NCBI RefSeq assembly: GCF_002094305.1
Contig: NZ_LWTX01000001.1
Coordinates: 806,001 to 870,000 of the forward strand
Length of the DNA stretch: 64,000 bases
Origin: Prescottella equi
Lineage (GTDB): Bacteria > Actinomycetota > Actinomycetes > Mycobacteriales > Mycobacteriaceae
Direction: 5' to 3'
The notes under the pieces are model-generated. The model was not told the origin of the DNA. It saw only the letters and a list, made by a program, of their open reading frames with translations, and searched no databases. Numbering within the stretch: position 1 is the stretch's first letter; each line of letters starts with the position of its first letter. Shown here in pieces: positions 56,799-64,000 of this stretch. The position numbers and the translations under genes are program-made.

Positions 56799-57172
56799 CC
56801 GGTGAGCACGCCGAGATGGTCGCGGAGTTGAGGGCCCTGGCCGAGACGGTTCTCGAGCGGATCGAGCCGATCCTGCAGAAGGCGGCGCGGGGCGCCGAGG
56901 CCGCCGCGGAATCCGACGGGCCCGAGTCGGCCGGCCAGACGGGATGCAGCAGCTGTTCGTGGTGTCCGCTGTGCGCCCTCGCCGCGCTGATCCGGGGTGA
57001 GCAGCACGACCTCGTCACGGCGGTGGCGGGTCATGCGTCGGCCCTGCTCGCGGTGCTGCGTGAGGTGCTCGACGGGCAGCAGGACGCCACCGCGGCGCGC
57101 GCGGGGCAGGTGCCGGAGCCGGCCGAACAGGCCTCCGCCTTCGTGCCGATCCACATCACGATCAAGGACTGA
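56795..57172 (+). CDS. Cysteine-cluster protein coupled to the ArsA-like ATPase
   Basis: A 125-residue protein; GTG 56795 overlaps the ATPase stop (GTGA). Residues about 1-40 are helical and acidic (ELRALAETVLERIEPILQKAARG). Then TGCSSCSWCPLCALAAL gives a C-x2-C-x2-C-x2-C array, followed by more helix and a Pro-rich tail. The array could hold a metal or an Fe-S cluster, or be redox active. Order beside the ArsA-like gene is the same as Rv2183c-Rv2184c, so a working pair is likely. Function unknown. Confidence 0.82.
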   Translation: MTGEHAEMVAELRALAETVLERIEPILQKAARGAEAAAESDGPESAGQTGCSSCSWCPLCALAALIRGEQHDLVTAVAGHASALLAVLREVLDGQQDATAARAGQVPEPAEQASAFVPIHITIKD

Positions 57173-57224
57173 TCCGCACCGCCCGGCGGCGACCGCACGC
57201 AGCGGTGTGGGCACAATCGTCGAC

Positions 57225-58193
57225 GTGAACAGCGTCGAAGAGCTCACCGTCGGAGTGGACGTCGGGGGGACGAGTATCCGCGCGTCGGTGGTCGACGTCC
57301 GCGGTGAGGTCGTCGACACCGCGCAGGCGCCGACGCCGCACTCTGCCGACGCCCTCGAACAGGGCATCACCCGCGCCGTCCGGGAGCTCACGTCACGGCA
57401 CCGGATTGCGGCGGTGGGGCTCGCGGTGGCGGGCTTCGTCGACTACGACCGCACCACGGTCCGGTTCGCGCCGCACCTGCCGTGGGTGGACGCACCCGTC
57501 GCTCGCCGTCTCGGAGACCGGCTTTCGCTGCCGGTCGTGCTCGAACACGACGCGAACGCGGCGGCCTGGGCGGAAAGCCGCTTCGGTGCGGCCGGAGGTG
57601 GCCGGAACGTCGTGGTCGTGGCGATCGGGACGGGTATCGGGGCAGCGCTGCTGATCGACGGCCGCTTGTACCGGGGCAGCTTCGGCGTGGCACCGGAACT
57701 CGGACACCTGCAGGTCGTGCCCGACGGCCGGGTGTGCGCGTGCGGCAAGCGCGGGTGCTGGGAGCGGTACTGCAGCGGGACCGCGCTGGTGGACACCGCA
57801 CTCGAAATGCTCGCGGCCGAGCCGTCCGGCTCGACGGTCCTGGCTCGGGACGTCGCCGTCGATCCGGGCGCGTTGACCGGCCGACGGATCGCGGCGGCCG
57901 CGCGGGAGGGGGACCCGGTGGCGCTCGCGACGTTCGCGGACTTCGCGCGGTGGCTCGGGGTGGGGCTCGCGACGGTGTCGGACATCTTCGATCCGGACCT
58001 CGTCGTCATCTGCGGCGGCGTGGGCAGTTCCGCATCGCTGTTCCTGGACGAGGCGCGCGAGCACTACGCGCGACTGGTCACCGGCGCGGGGCACCGGCCG
58101 CTCGCTCGGATCCGGCACACCCAGTTGGGGGAGGCGGCCGGAATGATCGGTGCCGCCGACCTCGCGCGCCGGGCGCTGGCTGGTCCGCGTTGA
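57225..58193 (+). CDS. ROK-family sugar kinase, probable glucokinase
   Basis: A 322-residue ROK protein; GTG 57225 (GTG 57207 also possible). Phosphate-binding DVGGTSIRASVVD at the start, LEHDANAAAWAE with catalytic Asp, VVVAIGTGIGAALLIDG, and the ROK zinc motif CACGKRGCWERYCSG (C-x-C-G-x2-G-C-x-E). HTH is absent, so it is a kinase rather than a repressor. Closest by motif to glucokinases phosphorylating glucose with ATP or polyphosphate; the sugar cannot be settled. It sits among envelope-lipid genes, not a sugar operon. Confidence 0.9.
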   Translation: MNSVEELTVGVDVGGTSIRASVVDVRGEVVDTAQAPTPHSADALEQGITRAVRELTSRHRIAAVGLAVAGFVDYDRTTVRFAPHLPWVDAPVARRLGDRLSLPVVLEHDANAAAWAESRFGAAGGGRNVVVVAIGTGIGAALLIDGRLYRGSFGVAPELGHLQVVPDGRVCACGKRGCWERYCSGTALVDTALEMLAAEPSGSTVLARDVAVDPGALTGRRIAAAAREGDPVALATFADFARWLGVGLATVSDIFDPDLVVICGGVGSSASLFLDEAREHYARLVTGAGHRPLARIRHTQLGEAAGMIGAADLARRALAGPR

Positions 58194-58307
58194 CGCAGCG
58201 GAGCGCACCAACACGGTGTGGCAGCCGTCCAGACTGCTGAGTACAGTCATTGCGTAGGTGGCCGCCCTGGCAGGCCTCGGGGGAACGAGCTCGGACGGAA
58301 GGACGCC

Positions 58308-59036
58308 ATGTGGTACTGGCTGTTTAAGTACGTGTTGTTGGGTCCTGTCATGTGGCTCCTCGGGCGGCCGAAACTGGAAGGCGCCGAGAACATTCCGACG
58401 GACGGCCCGGCGATTCTGGCCAGCAACCACCAGGCTGTACTCGACTCCTTCTTCCTTCCGTTGCGCTGCCCGCGCCGGATCACGTTCCTCGCCAAGAGCG
58501 AGTACTTCACCGGCACCGGGTTCAAGGGTGCCTTCCAGAAGTGGTTCTTCTCGGCCGTGGGTCAGGTGCCGATCGACCGCACCGGTGCCGACGCCGCCAA
58601 GGACGCGCTCGACGCCGGGCTGCGGGTCCTCGGCCAGGGCAAGCTGCTCGGCATCTACCCGGAGGGCACCCGCTCGCCCGACGGCCGTCTGTACAAGGGC
58701 AAGACCGGCATGGCGCGCCTCGCACTCGAGTCGGGCGTCAAGGTCATCCCGGTCGCGATGATCGGCACCGCGAAGGTCAATCCGATCGGTTCCAAGATGT
58801 GGCGGCCGGCGAAGGTCACCGTCCGCATCGGCGAGCCGATCGACTTCTCCCGGTTCGAGGGCATGGGCGGCAACCGTTTCGTCGAACGTGCCATCACCGA
58901 CGAGGTCATGTACAAGCTGATGGGCCTGTCCGGTCAGGAGTACGTCGACATCTATGCCGCCAGCCTCAAGGACCCGGCGCCCGCCGCCGAGCCGGTGACC
59001 GACATCGACCGCGTGCCCGACACGCGCGCCGGGTAG
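58308..59036 (+). CDS. PlsC-like 1-acyl-glycerol-phosphate acyltransferase
   Basis: A 242-residue membrane-associated acyltransferase. ATG 58308 after cggaagga. It begins with a hydrophobic stretch (WYWLFKYVLLGPVMWLLG). Catalytic motif I NHQAVLD (H-x4-D, His41/Asp46), motif III-like GIYPEGTRSPDGRLYKGKTG and motif IV VIPVAMIGT are all in place. It acylates lysophosphatidic acid or a related acceptor at the inner leaflet. It matches Rv2182c, adjacent to the Rv2181 mannosyltransferase, in a PIM/phospholipid neighbourhood. Confidence 0.92.
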   Translation: MWYWLFKYVLLGPVMWLLGRPKLEGAENIPTDGPAILASNHQAVLDSFFLPLRCPRRITFLAKSEYFTGTGFKGAFQKWFFSAVGQVPIDRTGADAAKDALDAGLRVLGQGKLLGIYPEGTRSPDGRLYKGKTGMARLALESGVKVIPVAMIGTAKVNPIGSKMWRPAKVTVRIGEPIDFSRFEGMGGNRFVERAITDEVMYKLMGLSGQEYVDIYAASLKDPAPAAEPVTDIDRVPDTRAG

Positions 59037-59043
59037 CGGGCGG

Positions 59044-59700
59044 GTGACGCTCGGTCGGCTCGGCCGATCGGCCGCCGCCGCAGGGCTGCTCGCCCTCGTC
59101 GGTCCCGCCGTGTGGATCGGCGCGGTCGCGGCTGGGCGCATGCACCGTGCGGCCCGAGCCCCCCGGGCGCCCGTCGCGGTCGTGCTCGGTGCGCGGGTAC
59201 GGGACGGCCGCCCGATGAAGTTCCTCCAAGGACGTCTCGACACGACCGCACGTCTGGTGCGGGACGGCAAGGTGGCCGTCGTGCTGGTCTCCGGCGACGC
59301 GCACGGGCGGTCGGGCGACGAGATCGCCGCGATGGTCGAGTACCTCGTCGAGGTGGGAGTTCCGCGAACGTCGATCGTCGCCGACCCCTATGGGCTCGAC
59401 ACCTACGACACGTGTGTGCGGGCGGCGGAAACGTTCGGAATCCGAAACGCGCTCTTCGTGACTCAGCCTTTCCATCTGCCACGCACCGTCGCGCTCGCCC
59501 GCGCCGCCGGAATCGAGGCCCACGGGGTGTACGCGGGCCGGGCCGGCGGCAGGAGATCCACACTGGTGAGGAACACGGTGCGCGAGATGCTGGCGTATCC
59601 GAAGGCGGCACGGGACGTCCTGTCGGGGAGAGATCCGGAAGTCGGTTCCGCGCCGGACGATTCGGTGACGGCAGCACTGTCGAGTCACTGCCCGGAATGA
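59044..59700 (+). CDS. SanA/YdcF-type DUF218 membrane protein
   Basis: A 218-residue protein; GTG 59044 lies 7 bp after the acyltransferase stop, so they are probably co-transcribed. One N-terminal helix (AAAAGLLALVGPAVWIGAVAAG) anchors an extracytoplasmic or cytoplasmic DUF218 domain: VAVVLGARVRDGRPMKFLQGRL, VVLVSGDAHGRSGDEIAAM, DPYGLDTYDTCVRAAETFGI and LFVTQPFHLPRTVALAR. This matches SanA/YdcF proteins with a role in envelope integrity. Molecular function is not established. Confidence 0.9.
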   Translation: MTLGRLGRSAAAAGLLALVGPAVWIGAVAAGRMHRAARAPRAPVAVVLGARVRDGRPMKFLQGRLDTTARLVRDGKVAVVLVSGDAHGRSGDEIAAMVEYLVEVGVPRTSIVADPYGLDTYDTCVRAAETFGIRNALFVTQPFHLPRTVALARAAGIEAHGVYAGRAGGRRSTLVRNTVREMLAYPKAARDVLSGRDPEVGSAPDDSVTAALSSHCPE

Positions 59701-59723
59701 CGACCTGACGGTATGTTCCGTGG

Positions 59724-60905
59724 GTGTCCGTCGTCTCGTTCGCCCGCACTCGGCCCCGCCTGTTCTGGTCGCTGATCGCCGCACTCGTCGTCGCCCTGTA
59801 TCTGTCGTCGCTGGGTGTCTACGCCGCGAGTGACGACAGTGATGCCGGATGGACGGAGGTGACGCCCGATGCCGACGAGGTGCTCGTCATCGTCTCGCTC
59901 ACCGAGGTCCGTCCCAGCACGTCGCGGGTCGACGTCGAGGTCTCGGTGGCGCCCGGCGCCAGCTTCCTCGATTCCGGCGGAGCCGATCTCGCGCGCGAGA
60001 TGACCGTCCTCGTCTCGCCGAGTATCGCCCGGACGAAACTCGTCCTCCCACAAGGGACGTCGGTGACGACGTTCGACACCCAGGTGCTGCTCGACGGGCA
60101 GGCCGGACGGTGGCCCTTCGACCGGTTCGTCGTCGATCCCCTCGTGGTGACGGCGTACACCGGATCCGGATCGGACGTGCAGACCCATCCCACCCGTGTG
60201 CTCGTCGACGGGGAAGCCGAGGGCTGGACCGTCGGCGACGACGTGCTCTCGGCGGACGGCCAGGACGTCCAGGAGGTACGCGTGGAGGTGCACCGGTCCG
60301 GCGGCATCCTCGTCTACTCGGCGCTGCTGTTGGCGATGATGGTGATCCTGGCGGCGCTGGCGGCGTTCGTGTCGATCCAGACCGCGCGCCGCCGCCGCGT
60401 CGTGCACACCGACATGCTGGGCTGGATGGCCGCGATGGTCTTCGCGGTGATCCCGATGCGCAACATCCTGCCCGGCGCGCCGCCGATCGGCGCCTGGGTC
60501 GACATCACCGTCACGGTATGGGTGATCGTGACCCTCGTGGTCTCGTTGGCGCTGTACGTCTACTGCTGGTGGCGCGACACCGCGGGCGAGACCGTGTCAG
60601 GCGGTGGGCGCCAGCTGCGTGGGGGAGTCGGCGACCCCGGCGCGGAGACGGGCCCGCCGGCCGAGGGACAGCGTCACCGCGATCATCACGGCGAGTGCCC
60701 ACCACACGTAGGACGACGCGAGGAACTGGTCCCACAGCGGCCAGCCGGTTCCGTCCCAGCGGCCGATGCCGAGCTCCCAGTGCGGGGCGAGGACGAACAG
60801 CACGAAACTGGCAGCGACGGCGGCGCCGAGGACGACGCTGCGGCGCCGGTAGGCGGCCACGGCGAGGACCACCAGCAGAGGCGCGACCCAGACCCAGTGG
60901 TGTGA
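59724..60905 (+). CDS. DUF4436-like membrane protein with antisense-overlapping tail
   Basis: The open frame is 393 residues (GTG 59724). Residues 1-290 look real: N-terminal helix (FWSLIAALVVALYLSSLGVYA), an extracytoplasmic strand-rich part (VTPDADEVLVIVSLTEVRP, WPFDRFVVDPLVVTAYT), then three or four C-terminal helices (VYSALLLAMMVILAALAAF; WMAAMVFAVIPMRNILPG; VTVWVIVTLVVSLALYVYCWW). After about residue 290 the frame continues 103 codons antisense to the mannosyltransferase gene with Gly/Arg/Glu-rich low-complexity sequence. The family usually ends near the last helix, so the tail is probably spurious or due to loss of the stop. Confidence 0.72.
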   Translation: MSVVSFARTRPRLFWSLIAALVVALYLSSLGVYAASDDSDAGWTEVTPDADEVLVIVSLTEVRPSTSRVDVEVSVAPGASFLDSGGADLAREMTVLVSPSIARTKLVLPQGTSVTTFDTQVLLDGQAGRWPFDRFVVDPLVVTAYTGSGSDVQTHPTRVLVDGEAEGWTVGDDVLSADGQDVQEVRVEVHRSGGILVYSALLLAMMVILAALAAFVSIQTARRRRVVHTDMLGWMAAMVFAVIPMRNILPGAPPIGAWVDITVTVWVIVTLVVSLALYVYCWWRDTAGETVSGGGRQLRGGVGDPGAETGPPAEGQRHRDHHGECPPHVGRREELVPQRPAGSVPAADAELPVRGEDEQHETGSDGGAEDDAAAPVGGHGEDHQQRRDPDPVV

Positions 60906-61910
60906 CCACGACACGGGCGAGACCAGCAGACCGAACAACGCGTTGACGAACAGCGCCACGACGGGCAGCCCGGCCGCGAAGGCCCGATGCATCGCGACGG
61001 CGGCGAGCGCGAGCACGGCCACGCTCAGCACAAGCCACAGCACGGTCCGCATCGACGGGTCGAGCCCCAGCCGGGCGAGGACGCCGGTGAGGCTCTGGTT
61101 CGCGGGGTAGGCCGGGCCGCCGATGCGGCTCGAGTCGAACAGCGTCTCGGTCCAGTACTCCCACGAGTCGGCACGGGCGACGAGGAAGCCGATGGCGCCG
61201 AACGCCACGAAGCTCGTTCCGGTCGTGACCGCGGCCCGGAAGTCCTTGCGGAACAGGAAGTACAGGATGAACACCGCGGGGGTGAGCTTCACGGCCGCGA
61301 CGAATCCGATGAGGATGCCGCGCGGCCACGGAGTCTTCTTCATCAGACAGTCGGCTGCCACGAACACCATCAGCAGGATGTTGACCTGGCCGTAGTCGAA
61401 CGTCGAGCTGACCGGCTCCAACGTGAGAGCGGCCGCCGCGCCGCCGAGCGCCGTCCACACCAGGGTCGTGCGCGGACGCACACCCACCGACGCGAGCGCC
61501 AGCACGAGCGTCGCGACCAGTGCGGCCAGGGACAGCACCGTGAGCACCGCGCCGGCCGCCTGCAGCGAGATCCACGACATCGGGGCGAACACGACGGCGG
61601 CGAGCGGCGGATACGTGAACGGCAGGTGCTGGCCGAAGAACGTCGGCGGCAGCTCGCCGTAGAGCGGGTCCCCGGCCGCGAAGACGGCGCCGCCGAGGCG
61701 GTAGACGTCGAGATCGATGTGGTACTGGAAGCCCACGTCGCGCACACCCGGGAAACCGACCAGGTAGAAGAGGGCCCCGAGGGTGAACGCGGAGGCCACG
61801 ACGACCCTGGCCGCGACGACGGCGGCGGGGCTCCACGTCGTCTTCGGCGGTGCGCCGTCGTCCGCGGGGGAGGGGCCGGCGAAGTCGCTCGTGGGGTTGT
61901 GCACCACCAC
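60597..61910 (-). CDS. GT87-type alpha-(1,2)-mannosyltransferase
   Basis: A 437-residue polytopic GT-C glycosyltransferase; start uncertain (GTG run at 61902-61910). At least ten hydrophobic helices. The first loop carries FQYHIDLDVYRLGG with the Asp of GT87 enzymes, followed by FTYPPLAAVVFAPMSW. Others: FDYGQVNILLMVFVAADCLM, IGFVAAVKLTPAVFILYFLF, and PVSWSHHWVWVAPLLVVLA. It uses polyprenyl-phosphomannose on the outer face to add alpha-1,2-mannose branches to lipomannan. It matches Rv2181 (MptC/Rv2181) beside the PlsC gene. Its 3' 309 bp overlap the frame of the convergent gene. Confidence 0.9.
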   Translation of the reverse strand: MVVHNPTSDFAGPSPADDGAPPKTTWSPAAVVAARVVVASAFTLGALFYLVGFPGVRDVGFQYHIDLDVYRLGGAVFAAGDPLYGELPPTFFGQHLPFTYPPLAAVVFAPMSWISLQAAGAVLTVLSLAALVATLVLALASVGVRPRTTLVWTALGGAAAALTLEPVSSTFDYGQVNILLMVFVAADCLMKKTPWPRGILIGFVAAVKLTPAVFILYFLFRKDFRAAVTTGTSFVAFGAIGFLVARADSWEYWTETLFDSSRIGGPAYPANQSLTGVLARLGLDPSMRTVLWLVLSVAVLALAAVAMHRAFAAGLPVVALFVNALFGLLVSPVSWSHHWVWVAPLLVVLAVAAYRRRSVVLGAAVAASFVLFVLAPHWELGIGRWDGTGWPLWDQFLASSYVWWALAVMIAVTLSLGRRARLRAGVADSPTQLAPTA

Positions 61911-62000
61911 ATCCTTCTACGAACACGGGGCACGGTGTCGAGTGACCCCGCGAGCGGGGCAGTGTCGAGGGCTCGGGATCCGGGGCATAGGCTCCCCACC

Positions 62001-62492
62001 GTGCGCTACTTCTACGACTGCGAGTTCATCGAGGATGGTCGCACAATCGAGCTGGTCTCGATCGGTGTGGTGTGCGAGGACGGGCGTGAGTTCTACGCCG
62101 TCTCCACCGAGTTCGATCCGGACCGCGCCGGCAAGTGGGTGCGCCGCAACGTGCTGCCGAAGCTGCCCTCGCCGTCGTCGCCGGTCTGGAAGAGCCGCGC
62201 ACGCATCCGTGACGACCTCATGAAGTTCCTGGTTCCCCGGCCGGGCATCGAACCGGAGCTGTGGGCATGGGTGGCGGCGTACGACCACGTCGTGCTGTGC
62301 CAGCTGTGGGGCGCGATGACGGAGCTGCCGTCGTGCATGCCGCGCTACACCCGTGAACTGCGTCAGCACTGGGAGACGAACGGTTCCCCGCCGCTGCCGC
62401 CGGTTCCCGACGACGCCCACGACGCGCTCGCCGACGCCCGGCACAACCTCGCGAAGTTCGAGGCGATCGAGGCGTTCCGCTCGGTCCGGTGA
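62001..62492 (+). CDS. 3'-5' exoribonuclease, RNase AS type
   Basis: A 163-residue DEDDh exonuclease; GTG 62001. FYDCEFIEDGRTIELVSIG holds the first Asp-x-Glu pair (Asp6, Glu8), WVAAYDHVVLCQLWG a second, and DDAHDALADARHNLAKF the C-terminal His/Asp pair. The match to mycobacterial Rv2179c (RNase AS, a polyadenylate-specific 3'-exoribonuclease) is by size and motif order. It acts on RNA ends in the cytoplasm. Divergent from the mannosyltransferase and 87 bp upstream of aroG. Confidence 0.92.
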   Translation: MRYFYDCEFIEDGRTIELVSIGVVCEDGREFYAVSTEFDPDRAGKWVRRNVLPKLPSPSSPVWKSRARIRDDLMKFLVPRPGIEPELWAWVAAYDHVVLCQLWGAMTELPSCMPRYTRELRQHWETNGSPPLPPVPDDAHDALADARHNLAKFEAIEAFRSVR

Positions 62493-63968
<1,476 letters not shown>

Positions 63969-63973
63969 CCCGA

Positions 63974-63993
63974 ACAGCTGAAGGGTCCCTTCG
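63974..63993 (+). repeat. Repeat family A copy 2, terminator cut by window end
   Basis: Exact 20-nt copy of the arm acagctgaagggtcccttcg found at 4756-4775, here 5 bp after the aroG stop. The second arm would lie beyond the window edge. Presumed terminator. Confidence 0.75.
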
Positions 63994-64000
63994 TACGCTC

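Overview
This high-GC window comes from a mycolic-acid actinobacterium of the Nocardiaceae; a Rhodococcus/Prescottella-like organism fits best. The basis is codon use with many GTG starts, a class II DAHP synthase, mycobacterial-type PimB' and GT87 mannosyltransferases, the actinobacterial ctaE-qcrCAB supercomplex operon, and gene order. From memory of the M. tuberculosis map (not searched), the order glnA2-glnE / glnA1-RDD-DUF4191-lipA-lipB-epimerase-dlaT-pepB-gcvT-ilvE-cobS-cobT-DUF3043-glycerate kinase-erpA-adoK-asnB-ctaC-ctaF-qcrBAC-ctaE-trpD-exonuclease/GIY-YIG-NlpC-pimB'-fadD15-two SRPBCC-ArsA-like-acyltransferase-mannosyltransferase-exoRNase-aroG parallels Rv2222c to Rv2178c. Most of the window is therefore conserved core chromosome.

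Layout. Positions 1-4226 hold the 3' part of glnA2 and glnE. About 4229-15550 is an accessory block that splits glnE from glnA1. It contains (a) a hypothetical gene; (b) a five-gene, translationally coupled minus-strand operon with a metal-siderophore-type ABC importer and two GATase/ThuA-like proteins behind a DtxR/IdeR-like operator; (c) a GntR regulator divergent from a rhodanese-thiM-flavin monooxygenase operon; (d) a small ABM-fold protein, an NlpC/P60 hydrolase and a FabH with a palindromic operator. Positions 15645-23334 hold glnA1 (with a GlnR-box match), RDD and DUF4191 membrane proteins, and the lipoate module (lipA, lipB, epimerase, dlaT). Positions 23640-34015 hold pepA/B, gcvT, ilvE, cobS-cobT-cobU, glycerate kinase, erpA and an adoK-like kinase. 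Positions 34013-43614 hold asnB and the respiratory genes (ctaC, ctaF, qcrB, qcrA, qcrC, ctaE), interrupted by a frameshifted carotenoid oxygenase. Positions 43741-54483 hold trpD, an exonuclease/GIY-YIG fusion, two NlpC/P60 hydrolases (one behind a c-di-AMP ydaO riboswitch), a HELTH metallopeptidase-like protein, pimB' and fadD15. Positions 54654-63968 hold SRPBCC proteins, an ArsA-like ATPase that appears to start at CTG, a ROK kinase, envelope-lipid enzymes, an exoribonuclease and aroG.

How they work together. GlnE adenylylates GlnA1 (Tyr406 site visible), and a GlnR-type site sits upstream of glnA1, so two levels of nitrogen control are present. LipA and LipB lipoylate DlaT. CtaC/D/E/F with QcrABC form the bcc-aa3 chain. 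PimB', the PlsC acyltransferase, the GT87 mannosyltransferase and the NlpC/P60 hydrolases serve the envelope.

The most unusual items are the DtxR-type-regulated importer with paired GATase-like proteins, the GntR organosulfur/thiazole cluster, two families of repeated terminator hairpins (one supplying the stop codons of both convergent neighbours in both copies), and a 30-nt element shared by two NlpC/P60 promoters. I saw no tRNA, rRNA, CRISPR array, insertion sequence or integrase.
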